Shown here: piece by piece, positions 32,788 to 44,900 of the stretch
How positions within the stretch are numbered: position 1 is the first letter of the stretch
How the letters are laid out: each line of letters begins with the position of its first letter
Assembly: GCA_907165275.2 (NCBI GenBank)
Contig: OU015652.1
Span: 7,703,001 to 7,767,000 of the forward strand
DNA: 64,000 bases
Direction: 5' to 3'
DNA from: Zygaena filipendulae
Taxonomy: Eukaryota > Arthropoda > Insecta > Lepidoptera > Zygaenidae
Program-made: the position numbers and the translations under genes
The notes under the pieces: generated by a model
Seen by the model: only the letters and a program-made list of their open reading frames with translations
Told to the model about the DNA's origin: nothing
Database searches by the model: none

Positions 32788-33375
32788 ATGGTGAACAATA
32801 CATGTGCTGTAAGTGGGTGCGGGAAAGAATCATATCCTGGTTGTGAATTATCTTTTCACAGGTAAGTTTATATCAGTGTGAACTAGGGTGACTACACTTG
32901 AAACTACTTCTGTACTTAATTTAAATTTATTGTATCACTAAATACCTTGGAATTTCATTAGTTTCGTTAACTTTAATCGAAGATTTCGTATTACATCGGT
33001 GCAAGCGTCAATTTGAAGGCCCAATGATTTCTTTGTGTGATGATAATTTTCATATTGTGGGTATTTCTTTTTATAATTTTATTGGTCAAATTGTAGTGGT
33101 GGATCAAATTAATACTATTATAATTACAATATTACATTTCCAGCTTGCCTTCGGATTTAGAGTTGAACAAGAGGTGGTTAGAGATGACACCTGGGAACTT
33201 GAATAAAAGCTCTGTGGTTTGTTCACTGCATTTCAAACCTGAAGATTACCGAACAGAGGCTCGAAAAAGGTTAAAACCTGGAGTAATTCCTTCTATCTTT
33301 CGAAAGGTATTCAATTGTGAACTCAGGCATGAAATTGTTCTTTTAAAATTCATTGTTAATAAATATCTACAATGA
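32788..33375 (+). CDS. Small THAP-type zinc-finger protein
   Basis: Exons 32,788-32,861 and 33,144-33,375 join in frame to 306 nt, 101 residues plus stop. The THAP C2CH module is complete: Cys6 and Cys11 (CAVSGC), Trp36, Cys51 and His54 (CSLHF), then the Pro of VIPSIF. THAP domains bind DNA through this zinc finger and often derive from P-element transposases. Here almost nothing follows the domain. AATAAA occurs near 33,493. AAGGTATTC at about 33,304-33,312 could be a cryptic donor to further exons, so the protein might be longer. Confidence 0.8.
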
Positions 33376-34114
33376 GAATGTCAACTTATGGAAAAGATAA
33401 AACATTAAAAGTCATTCGCACATCTCGAGCTACTTTACGCCATAAATTGCACAAAACAATATTGTTCAGTAATGTTTAATTTTAAAATGTCAACAATAAA
33501 AATACAATATTAACTAGGTATTTAGAAGTGTTTTATTTATTATAAGTAAGTATACCTATTGTTTATTAGTGGATGAGATGCAAGAGCGGTGCGTGCTAGT
33601 GTATATAACTTTGGTAGCTAGCATTACATACAAACAATGGTCAAAAAGTTTTTTTCGATGGACTAGGATCTTACGAGTCTTCCTATAAAAACAGAGTAGA
33701 TATAATTACCTATCTACCTATTTTAATAAAATACTGTGCGTTTCTGCTTCATTTTATTATTTAATTTCAATAATCGATATTAAACTGAGCCTCGTAATTG
33801 AGCGATTTTCTTTAAAAAATGTCCTATGATTTATATACAGGTAAGAAGAATAGTTACACTAGTTTGAAAGAGACGGACCAAGATTAATGACCTCTCGCTT
33901 GGTGCATGTTTCGATGCACAGTAAGCTTTCCAGTTGTACGAAGTACCTATTAATTCCATGGGAGAGAGTCACTGAGCAAATAATCACTACCACAATTTTT
34001 TTTTTTTTTTGATGGCAATTGTCATTAATGACATTGTGCCAGTGCTAGACATGAGTGAACTAGCGATGCACCCAGAGGATGCACCTTTTAGACATAAGTC
34101 TAGTTAATTTGTGC
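33376..34114. other. Intergenic DNA downstream of the THAP gene
   Basis: It is mostly unique AT-rich sequence with a probable polyadenylation signal near 33,493 and a T tract near 33,998. No further gene was recognised. Confidence 0.45.
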
Positions 34115-34154
34115 GATGCACGCACGTAGTGATTACCTTCTCTCTGGATGCACG
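34115..34154. mobile_element. Ultra-short insertion 2 (24 bp) with 8-bp target duplication
   Basis: GATGCACG at 34,115-34,122 and 34,147-34,154 flanks the 24-bp sequence 34,123-34,146, which starts CACGTAGTGATTACC and ends TTCTCTCTG. Confidence 0.75.
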
Positions 34155-34496
34155 ATTGCGAGAGTATCAAGTCGAACATCTCGATAGTTTAAATATCTCG
34201 ATAACAATCGATAGTTTCGATAGTTATCGATAGTCCGACTCGGCCATAAGTTAAGGCCGATAGAGGTTTTTTTTTGTTGGGCAAAGTTATAGTTTGCCCA
34301 ACAAAGCGCAGCGCTCTTTGTTTATTTTAATAAAACCGTTGTTTTTTCAATTATTGAAAGCTAAATAGATTTTCACATCGTGTTTGTGTGTTGTTGTGTG
34401 TGTTTAAAGACGGCTAAACGGAGAAGTTTACGACAACGGACGAAACATTGTTGACGACGCGCGACGCTTGAACATAGGCGGTTTATACTGATGCGT

Positions 34497-34997
34497 TCTT
34501 ATGATGCCGTAACGAGAAATAAGCTGGTTCGCCTCATCCGTACCGTGCGCTAAGGAACTTAAGTTCCAATAAAACGTTACGCTATACGCGAACACCTCAT
34601 CTAGTTCATTCTCTGTCTACGCCGTGTGGTAACTATCTCTCTCTGTCAGCTCGTTTTTGAATAACTGACAGGCTATTCGCGTATAGGGTAAGAGAAAGTG
34701 ATATTCTTCCTATGCACACATGTAAACTACCAGTATTACCACTAAATAAATTATTTCCAATTTGCAGGGAGTTCTAGCTTGTTTGGTGATGAAAAAGCTA
34801 TGGGAAGTAAAATGTAGTTTTATAGAGTAGATAGGTTATCATCGATTCGTAAAGGTGTCAAGGGGATTTATGATTTAAGCGGAGCAAGTGAAATGAAAAC
34901 TATGTAGGTGCAAATAACGTTTTATTGGAACTTAAGTTCCTTAGCGCACGGTACGGATGAGGCAAACCAGCTTAATATTTCTCGTCATGGCATCATA
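34497..34997. mobile_element. Foldback MITE with arms of about 85 bp
   Basis: Arms at 34,500-34,586 and 34,911-34,997 pair, with TAAGCTGGTTCGCCTCATCC against GGATGAGGCAAACCAGCTTA. They share GGAACTTAAGTTCC, itself a palindrome. The interior of about 325 bp contains a second small inverted pair around CTATACGCGAA. No ORF is present. Confidence 0.75.
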
Positions 34998-35456
34998 AAA
35001 GTTGTGCGCTTGGTTTATGGTTTTTGAAACGATTATTATTGCTTGCTTATTGGTTCGCGCCAGCTGCTCTCATTGTCAGTAAGGTTAGTTTTTCAACAGA
35101 AACTGCTTGGGAAATGCTTGAAACGAATCCTTGAATAGCCATTTGGTTTCCAATTTACACGACCAGTGCTTGCTATCCAGTTAATAAGATTAACCGATTT
35201 AAAAGGACATCTGAAAAAGAAAAAAAATATAGAATACAAACTGTATTAACATGAAAAATTAAAAAATAATATGACGTGGATAAAGTAGTCATCAGGCCCA
35301 ATATTCTAAAATTTCCAAATCAAATTGGATATAAAATTGTTTATTTCATACACTACTCATACAGTCAAGAGCATGCAAGCTTTTCAGCTTAGACTCACTT
35401 TGCACCAGTCTTACACACGAAGGGTACAGTACACGCTATTCTCTTGACGGTCAAAT
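34998..35456. other. Intergenic DNA, nothing recognised
   Basis: No conserved coding or terminal-repeat structure was seen. Confidence 0.4.
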
Positions 35457-36123
35457 AGGGTACTTGTGTGAATTTTTTTTTTTTTAGTCTATTTTAAAGA
35501 TATATGGCCTACTTAAACAAAACAAGAAAAAGAAAAAAAATATATGCATAAATTAATTAAATAGAGCGTTTCAAAGTTCCTACTTTAGACCTCACCGCCG
35601 AAACGCGGAATGACGTCACTTGTTCAAAATTACGCCTTATTAATCTGTGATAGAAATGTCACTGTCGTATTGGCAGCGTCATGTGACACTGACAGACAGA
35701 TAAATTCAATATCCAAAAGCGAAATTAAAGTTGAACTGTGTCGATTTACTTCCAAAAGTTATTTATTTATTTTATTTATTTATTTATTTTAGTTCCAGTA
35801 AAGAATCGAAATGCATCTAACCGATGCATTTTAAAGTAAAAAACTTCAAAAAATGGAAAATATGCGTTGACTGTATGCACTTTGTTTCTTTTGCCTTCTC
35901 TGAAAGAGGTAAATGTTTCCTAAAAAAATAAAAGTGACGTCATGTGTCAAGCTTGGCTGTGATTGGTGTTTCGTTGCAACGTTCCGTTTCACAAAATTAA
36001 AAGTTGAATATTTTGGAAACTATTGAAATTTTTTTAGTAAATCTTTCACGATAACGCTTATCTAAGGCTCTATTTTTGAAATATTGACACAATTTCTTAT
36101 TATAAATTTCATGTAAGTAGCCT
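35457..36123 (+). mobile_element. GGGTACTTGCATG MITE, copy C
   Basis: A 667-bp copy with diverged ends (AGGGTACTTGTGTG and CATGTAAGTAGCCT). Both TGACGTCA sites are intact at 35,611-35,618 and 35,935-35,942. An extra (ATTT)n-rich block of about 35 bp at 35,760-35,795, absent from copy A, sits between two AGTT words and looks like a microsatellite insertion. Confidence 0.85.
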
Positions 36124-36998
36124 ATTGAACTTATTCAATTCGACACCGAAGTTTTAAAATACAGCGCCTGAGAGATAGTTGACTAGAATCTTTCAGTATT
36201 TTGTCCCAGGTTGATAAGAAAAAGAAATGATGGAAACGATTGGCACTTGGCACGATACTTGGTCGAAATAATTTTGTTACACCTCATAGGTACCTACTAA
36301 TATTATGAAAAATTGGGAAATTAATCTGGGTAAGCTAGCAACCTTTGTTGTAGTATAACCCGACTTAATACGGAAAGCATGATAACGACTCTAGTTAATT
36401 TGTGGTAACGACATAGTCGCCATTATGGAATAAGGACTACGTAATTTGGCAAGATTATACATTAAAATAAGAAAGCAAATTAATGTTGATTTTTTTGTTA
36501 TATTTATACGATTTATACCACAAAGCTGTTATTATGAACATATTTGCTATTTCGCACAAACAAAACACATTTACATGAAAGTAAATCATTACATACCGAT
36601 GAAATGTTACATTCTCCGTTTTCCTAGCATTACGGCTCTTACAGCCTAAAATACAACATAACACTATGTCCACAACAAAAATAAACACTTTAAACACGAT
36701 ATGAAAGTCTATTTAGCTTTCAATAATTGAAAAAAACAACGTTTTTTATCCAAATAAACAAAGAACAATGTAGATGTCTGCCTACAATTAATTGTAGGCA
36801 GACAAAAATAAACGATACGCAAGAAAGAGACCAAAAACAATTGTTTCGTCCAGCTCGCACCTACGTATTTACCATTCGCACTTTCTCACTCTTGTAATTA
36901 TTATTATTTGAGCAGCTCGTCCATTCTATTCTCCGTCCACGGCCGTGACTGAGCCGTAACTGAGCAGTGCACATTCCAGTTCTTTTTTTTTTACTCTT
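36124..36998. other. Intergenic DNA with a perfect 28-bp palindrome
   Basis: There is no gene. GTCTGCCTACAATT and its exact inverse meet at 36,776-36,803 without spacer. It could be a cruciform-forming site or a minimal relic of a foldback element. Confidence 0.6.
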
Positions 36999-37052
36999 GT
37001 TTTTATCAGTGATTACCTTCTCTCTCGTAGACGCGTTCTCTCTGGTTTTTAT
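36999..37052. mobile_element. Ultra-short insertion 3 (38 bp) with 8-bp target duplication
   Basis: GTTTTTAT at 36,999-37,006 and 37,045-37,052 flanks 37,007-37,044. The insert starts CAGTGATTACCTTCTCTCTC, has CGTAGACGCG inside, and ends TTCTCTCTG. CGTAGACG also starts the foldback at 18,798. Confidence 0.75.
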
Positions 37053-37054
37053 CC

Positions 37055-37210
37055 TTAATAGGGAAGGCAAAGGAATTAAGTCCATACAGTCAGTTCATAT
37101 GTTTTTTTTTCTTTTCAGAAGTTAAGTATTTACATTAAAATGCATCGGTGAGACGCCTTGAGACGCATTTCGATGCTTTATAGGAACTTTAGTTTTTGAG
37201 TTTGACAGAT
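37055..37210 (-). repeat. Fragment related to the GGGTACTTGCATG MITE
   Basis: GGGAAGGCAAAGGAATTAAG and GCATTTCGATGCTTTATAGG correspond to the middle of copies B, D and E. A similar fragment occurs near 19,065-19,210. Both lack termini. Confidence 0.5.
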
Positions 37211-37475
37211 AGACCAACAGATGCGCCAGAAGACTTTGTTTGGGTTGTTTGAATATGTAAGGATATATTATTGTAGTGCGTTGGTAATCTTGTATGAGCG
37301 GTTGTGAAAGGAAATACTAGTTATATATTTGACTTAGGCACGTTTAATACACCAAGTAATATAAAATATAGTTAGCCTACTAAATTAGAGTACCGTCGCG
37401 CCCCGGTGGCAGAATGCACTGGTGCACCGGACGGCGTGCACTGCACACAATCACGCTAGTCATGTGACACGTTAT

Positions 37476-37565
37476 GTGACACCCAGAGAGAAGGTAATCG
37501 CCAGAGAGAAGGTAATCACTACGTGTAATCGCTAACGTAGTGATTACCTTCTCTCTGGTGACACC
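37476..37565. mobile_element. Ultra-short insertion 4 (74 bp) with both inverted ends
   Basis: GTGACACC at 37,476-37,483 and 37,558-37,565 flanks 37,484-37,557. This is the only member with both termini: it starts CAGAGAGAAGGTAATC and ends GATTACCTTCTCTCTG. The left terminus is present twice in tandem (37,484 and 37,502). The CAGAG start, CTCTG end and 8-bp duplication fit hAT elements, at an extremely small size. Confidence 0.8.
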
Positions 37566-38889
37566 CACAAGTGATAGGAAAAAAAACACATTTTATTTTG
37601 AAATTTTACTCTTATACTCTTATTTTATATTATTTTGTTTTTATAACTATCAAACATAGGTAATTATCATTAATGATTAAATATTTTAATTAAAATAATT
37701 TACTTTCACATTTTTTACTGTATTTGTCCACTTTCGTCGTATAGGTTATCAAAATTATATGCAGTGTTCAAGGAATTTTCAACGTAACGATACATTGTTT
37801 TTGTATAGCATATACAGGAATATTTTTTATTCAGTGCGCAAAATTTTACAAATTAAACTTAAAAGAGTTATTAAGTCTTAGTACAAAAAAGTAAAGTTAT
37901 CGTAAACGAAAGATGTATACTTTGCAATTAATTTAATGGCTACTCTATTCGCCGCCGCCACCGCTGCGCGCGAAGCGCTCGTTCGGCTAGGTATTTACGT
38001 GGGTTACAATCTACCGACAGCTGATCGAGGTAGTTCACCCCCGCTGTAATACCCCCGTGTACGCCGCACGGCGAGCGCGCCCATTGATATTATACGAATA
38101 GATAGTGTCCATATTTTATGGATAAAAAAATATAAAAAAGTTTTGAACATTATTAAAACCGGATAAAAAAATATAAAAAAGTGTTGAACAAATAATGGAA
38201 ATGTGTTCTATTACTGGTACTGAACTACCAAAATTTTTTCGCGCATTGCTTAAAAATATTCCTGTATTTTTAACAGCTGCGAACACAACATCAAAGATTA
38301 ACATTACGAAAAATTACTTCATTTAATTATTATTTTTTAATTTAAGTGATTTTGCTTAGCATATGTATTGGCCACCATTTAGATAGCAAAAAAATATTTT
38401 TTTTATTTTTTAACGCTTTGTTACGAATAACTAAAGTACACTGGCAACACTAAAAAAATGGCAATACCGTGAAGCTAGCCCTAATTCCTCGATCTTCTTG
38501 TGGAAATTTTAATTTGATTCTGAACCAATAATTATTAAAATGTCTCAGTGAGTATTTGCTAGTGTGTTAAAAATAAAGATTACTATTCGCTGTAATAACA
38601 CGTTCCCTCAGTTTTGACTAGGAGTGTCACACCGAACCAGATGCGCTGACCTTCGTTTAGATGCAGAACGCACAACAAAGCATCAAACTGACGTCTACCC
38701 CATTTTCACAACAATCTTTGAATGTGAATAAAGTTATTAATTGTTTGTTTAAACCGAAGAGTATTTTTTTTTGCCATTAAAAGTTTTTGGTGAAGTGTTA
38801 CGTATGTGAGAAATGGCAATGACGGCTACACAAACAACTTCTTACAGAGTGTGTTGCTTTACAGAACAGACTTTCTTTTTATCTTTTAG
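37566..38889. other. Upstream region of Nipped-B
   Basis: It holds no gene-like ORF. A GC-rich patch lies at 37,941-38,090. A GTGAGT donor-like site at 38,548 could end a 5' untranslated exon that splices to the acceptor at 38,889, but transcript data are needed to place the promoter. Confidence 0.4.
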
Positions 38890-38942
38890 GGTTGTGTTTT
38901 TGGACGTAGAAAAATAATAATCATCATTCAAATACTATCAAG

Positions 38943-41900
38943 ATGAATGAAAGAGATATCCCAAGTGTTCCTATTACAACACTTGCAGGTGTAGCAAGCT
39001 TGACAGACTGTAAGTGTTGTTCTAATTTTCATTTTTTAGACAAATGTAACTGTAATTTTTAGTAAGTGTACTTGTACATCGGTAGCATGCTCTGGAATAA
39101 AAACTAAGATAAGAAATACTTATGTTCCATTGTGATATTTCAAGTTTGTTTTCGGTGTCAACTAGTGTGCTCTTTGCAAAATCACCATAACAATTGACAC
39201 ATTCATATACTAGTCATCAAAATATCAGCCTACCTGCATTTTCAGCGAAAATCTCATGTTTTCTTAAGGGAAACTAAACTTTGTTTGAAAACTAAAACTT
39301 ATTTATTTATGCCAATTTAAACTTACACAATACATAAATTACATGATTTATTGAATAATTATTAGTCACAATTTAACACAACTTATAAAGTGTTACAACA
39401 ATATGTTACAAACTTAGTTTTTCCAATTTAATGTTCAGTATTTCCTTCTCTTGCTCATACTGCCTGCACTCGCTGTTTTAGTAACCTTATTAAGGTTTTT
39501 ATAGTTTAAATTTGGTCCTATTCTTAATAAGTATTTCAAATCCTAAAATTTGGTAGAGCTTGAATTATTACAAGCTTTATTAACCTTTTGTTTTAAGGTA
39601 TCCCATATGTGCTCTATAGGAATAAGATCAGGGCTTGTGCTGGCCACAACATAAACTGAATGCCTACCTCTTTCAGGTACTGTCTAACAATGTGTGTGGT
39701 TGTGCATTATCATGCATTAACTGAATGTTTTCTATAATATAGCCACCATAAATTACACCACATAGTCTTAAAACCTCTTTTATACAACATGCAGCAGTTT
39801 AAAGTGCATCCATTTAAAGAAATCTCAGCCTAAAAAATTTCCCCAACAATTGCTCTTATGTAGCACTGGACATAACATTCACCTGGCCATCGTATGACAT
39901 CACAGTCCATCAGAATCATAGTCATTCAACTCTCATCACTAAAAAAAATTAACTCCCATGAGCCTATAGTACAGTTGATGTGGTGTGTGCAATGTGTGTG
40001 TGTGTGTATGTGTGGGTGTGTGTGTGTGTGTGTGTGTATGTGTGGGTGTGTGTGTGTGTGTATGTGTGGGTGTGTGTGTGTGTGTGTGTACTATAGAGCT
40101 ACACTATACAGTGGACATTTCTGAGTCAATTGCCCCACCAGATCCTAATACTGCCCAGTCTTTTGAAACCTTTGATAAACTTGCTGAACTGTAGAACAAC
40201 TGAGATTTAATCAGATTTAATGTTGGCTTAAAAGCCTTTATGACAAAAGTCTTATTGGACCCTTAAAAAATAATAAAAAATAGGAAAACAGCAAATCAGT
40301 AAAACAATCAGTAAATAATAAATATTATACAAAAACAGTGTGTGAAAATATCAGATATTTGTTATAAATATCAAAATATCGTATATTTTTTATATATATC
40401 CGATATATATCTATTTTGTATGACAATAATATTATTTCATAGTATTTTTATGTATGCTGTTTGCATGTTGTATATTTTATAAACATAAAAAATTGGGGAG
40501 CGTCCATTAATCACGTAAGGCTCGAAAGAGGGGGCAGGGCCCAGGAGTTTGGAAAAAAATCACGAAATAATATCTTTGTAATAACAAAGAGGGGGGAGGG
40601 ATATTATGAGATATCACGTGCATTCATTGTCCAAGGACAATGTCCCATAAATATATACATATAAAATTTGTTTTTTTTTTTACACATTCTTTTATCATTT
40701 TTATTCCAGTCAAAAACAATTTGCAACCTTACCTAATGTCTGTCTGGTCATTTTTATGACAATGCTTAATTTTTCAAAATTTAGGTAATCTGATTATATC
40801 AAAATCAAAGAAAATTTTAATATACTTTGTGCTACTAAAATACATGTGATTTTGGGTATGGGGGGGGGAGGGGTAGTCGTCTAAAACCTCACCACATTAT
40901 CATCAGTTAAAAAGTTGCTAAAAACATTGCGTGATAATAGACACCCCCATGGACACCAAAACTAAAATATTTTTATGTTTTTTTGTTTATTAAGTTTAAA
41001 AAATCAGGACAAATCAATTCAAAAACATAAAAACTTCTTATGAATGAAAAAATCTACTAAAAACATAAAATGGACTCAACAAAGGATTAAATTTGGGAGA
41101 ATGTACTTTAAAAAATTGGTGAATGTTATTTGTAGTGATATACATATAAAAAAAAAGCATTGGATATATTATATCCGATATATATCGGATATATATCATG
41201 ATATATATCCATTGATATTGATATATATCCTCGCACCCTGTACAAAAAGTGGGTGGGTTGATGATTTTAATGATAAGTGTAGATCAATATGTAGTTATGT
41301 GATGGCACTGTGTGATTAATTTTTTTTAAACTTCTCTTTTGTGTGAAATAAGTACTATGTGAATGAAAATTGTTTAAACAAATTTGCTAACTTCCTACAG
41401 GAGATAAAAAAAAATGTGACATTTGTCAGACTCCATTTTTATAGCATAAGAGTGAGAGTGTCAATATCCACATGTTTCAATGCCCATTGGTAACAGACTG
41501 TTGAACAAAAGTTTTAATGTTTGGTATTCGTTGCATGTTTTCTTGTATGAAAGCTTTATATTTAATGTGCAATATCTGTGTTTAAAAAAGTGTTACCAAT
41601 GATATACCAATAATATTTAGCGCTGTTTTTCTGAGAATTCAGTATGTTAATAATGATTATCTTCTTCTTCTAATCTACTGTTAAAAAATTCTGTGAAAGA
41701 TAATGTTTTTTATTTACCACAAATGAGGACTATATTGTAATAAATATATATTTTATTTGCAGTACTACCTGTACTACCTCTTCCTACGCCCCTACCATCC
41801 ACCTTGAATAACAAGTCCCAGTTATTCCACCCCCGGGTTGCTGAAGAAGCTGCAATATTACTAGCAACACGTGATGACAACCTGGTTACTTTGTTACTAC

Positions 41901-44900
41901 AATCTCTCATGCAAACCTCTGTTGAACACATGTAAGTCACTTATGGTCTATGGTATGGTCACTTAATGTCCTACATAAAATCTAATTTAGATTTTAAAGT
42001 AAAGTCTGAAATACTAGCAGTATATTTGAAATAATTGTGAGCCAAAACATGCTGCTGCTTGCTGTTGTCTATGCTTACAAGCCATTTCTTTCAATCCCAA
42101 TTCTTTCCCCTTGTAAAGAGCCTATTGTCCAGTAAATTCAGACAAAAAAAAACATTTAAAATTTAATCAAAATATATAATAATTTTTTTACATTTATCAC
42201 TAAAATATAAACCAAAGTCCACAAAATTGGTAATATAAAGAAATGTAAGAAGATGGCATCACGATAATAATCAAGAGTCTGTCATAATCATTTATATAGC
42301 TTTTTCTTTATACAAGCTCTCAATTTATTCATCTTTATATTCTTAATACATGTTATAGAGATTTTGTTATAAAAAGTAATACATTGACCTCTAAAAAAAA
42401 TTGCTTACTTTATGAAGTTTGAACTTAGGTTGCACTAGTTTATCCTTGTTTTTCATATTAAAGTCATCAATTACCAAGCTTGATATTGTCTGTCTTAACT
42501 TTTTATATTTGATTAAATGTGTTTAATTAAATGAACCATTGTTAATTAAATAATGCACACAAATGTTATAATTTCTTGTGGTTTGAAAATAAAAAGAAAA
42601 ATTAAGTAACTACCATTTTGATTGAATTGATTTGTCACCAACCCTAAATCTGCATCTAATATAGAAAACCTAAATTATTTAAACTTTCAGAGACCTCAAA
42701 GAAGAAAGTATACCAAATGCTGTTAGCCCAGCCCCGCAACATGATACACCAGAACTATTGAAAGCCATTTTAGATGTAAATCCCAGTGTGTTTGATCAAC
42801 AACAAAGAAATCACTGGGGCAATCATCTACATTCGTCTAAGTTCAATGGAATGTCATCATCAGCATCATACAACTATACATCACATAGCACTTCACATAC
42901 AAGTCCATTACCTCATGGAGCAACACTGGGTGCAAACCAACAGTTGCTGGCTCCACCATGCCAGTCCTCACCACATGTCAACATGGGATCCCCACCATCT
43001 CAGGCGAGACCTGGTACCCAAGTAAACATTACAGCCCAAAACAATGCTTCACCACTTTGGAACAGCGCAAACTCTACAAACACATACACAAGTCCAATAT
43101 CAAATAATTCTTCATCTAACCCTGAAAATGGAGGATTTTTTAATAGTTTAATGCAAGACAATAGAAATTTTGGGACTAATTTAGGTGAAGAGAAAGATCC
43201 ACTATCAATGTCACCAAGAAATCTTCCAGATCGACATAGAATAGGTGTGTATGGCACATAAATATATCAACAAAAAAATTTGTAACAATGAATAATGGGA
43301 TATTATTATTGGTTAATTTACATTTTTGTAGATGGAAATGTGATGACGGGGCAATCTCCAGCGCAAGCGAGCGTGGCGCCCTCTCCGTTGCGACAGGAAC
43401 CTCAAGTGCCTCAGCCGTCGATGGGTGCTCCATATGCTCCACCTCAAATTGTACCGAACACCACCCAAGACAAACAAGAACCTTCAAAAAGTACTAATGC
43501 CATTGACAACAGATATCCTGTTGTTAAAATTGGACGGCTATCTGTGAGTATTCCATAATTTTCACGTCTGTATAGCTAGAAAGGTCAAGTCGGCAGAATC
43601 ACTTGTTTTTAGGTCAAAATTTAGTGCTCATTTAGTGCTAATTTAGTGCTGCAAACAGATATTTAGTGCTGTAATAGGTGGATCATAGCAGTAGTTGATT
43701 TGAAAAAAAAATTAAAAAAAGTTAATTTTTCAAAAATCCTCCGCTACAATGGCAGCACTAATTGAGCACTAAATAATTAGCTCATGCGAATTCCGCTGCA
43801 ACTGTATCATAACGCGGTCACGAACGGTACACTGCTAGCTTAACAAAAAGTAAGCAGTGTTCTCATTTTTGATCCACCTATAACAGCACTAAATATCTGT
43901 TTGCAGCACTAAATTAGCACTAAATGAGCACTAAATATTGACCTAAAAAACGAGTGATTCTGCTGACTTGACCTTTCTAGCTTTACAGACTTATAATTTT
44001 CAAACCTTAACGGTTATTTCATAGAAATTTCTTAGCTCTATTTCTCTTACTTTTATTAAGAATCTACTATTGTGCCTACCTTTAGTGCAATTACTAAATT
44101 TAAAGAACATTTCAAGAGGTTCCGGGTTCGATTCCTGGTGGGGGTGGACTTTGTGTGATGAACACAGGGTTCCATTTTCCAGTCTGGGTGTGTATATATA
44201 TATCTATAGTATAATACATATATATGTAATAATATTGGTTTCCACGACACAAGCTTATAGCTTAGTGTGGGATCAAGTAGATCTGTGTGTTGTGAAGTGG
44301 ATTATTATTATTTATTATGTAGATTACCTACTATGTTATTGTGATTTAGTTCTTATATTTATTTTTCTTGTGTTTTATAATGAGTTAAGTAAAATTAAAA
44401 ACTTATATGGTACTCAATGATCAATCAAGTTTGGGTAACATGAATTATAATGTATGATTCAATCAACCATCAAAATTTTAGGAGGGGTTGCTAAAAAAAC
44501 ATGATGTTTCGAATAACGAGCGGTCCAGGAAGAATAGCACACTAGAATCTGATTCAGACGACAATATGCCACTTAAGGCAAAATCCAATACTGGTAACCA
44601 ACAGATAGACAAAGAGAGGGAAGCTATAGACATAGCTAGAGAGAAAAATTGGGAGGCAGTTAAACGAAAACATGAAGAGGCCAGCAAAAAAGAGGAAGTT
44701 GAGGCTTCAATTGGTATGTTTCATTTGATTAATACAAAGACTCGCGCTTACAGACTATACCTCTATGCAAAATTCAAGGTTACAAGAACGTCACTGGCCT
44801 AAGAAGCTATAGATCTACTTGTCTTACAGATTATAGATCCTTGCACATCTACTGTATCTTACAGCGTTAATTTTTTTCAGTTCGCCCAAAGCTGCGAAAA

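Noticed and set aside
17200..37565. The shared CAGAGAGAAGGTAATCA tag as a sequencing adapter artefact
   Set aside because: It does not match adapter sequences I know, and each copy lies within a different exact 8-bp duplication, which an artefact would not create.
38116..38304. Hydrophobic 62-residue minus-strand ORF
   Set aside because: AT-rich DNA gives Phe/Ile-rich chance frames; no motif, splice context or neighbour supports it.
39985..40194. Cys/Val-rich small protein
   Set aside because: It is a translation of a (TG)n microsatellite.
42786..43257. Long open frames in other frames and on the minus strand across this Nipped-B exon
   Set aside because: They are shadows of the Ser/Asn/Pro-rich coding frame; only the 42,691-43,244 frame joins correctly to its neighbours and matches NIPBL.
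44118..44140. Possible tRNA gene (B-box GGTTCGATTCC)
   Set aside because: No cloverleaf forms around it and the sequence continues into a SINE tail that recurs elsewhere.
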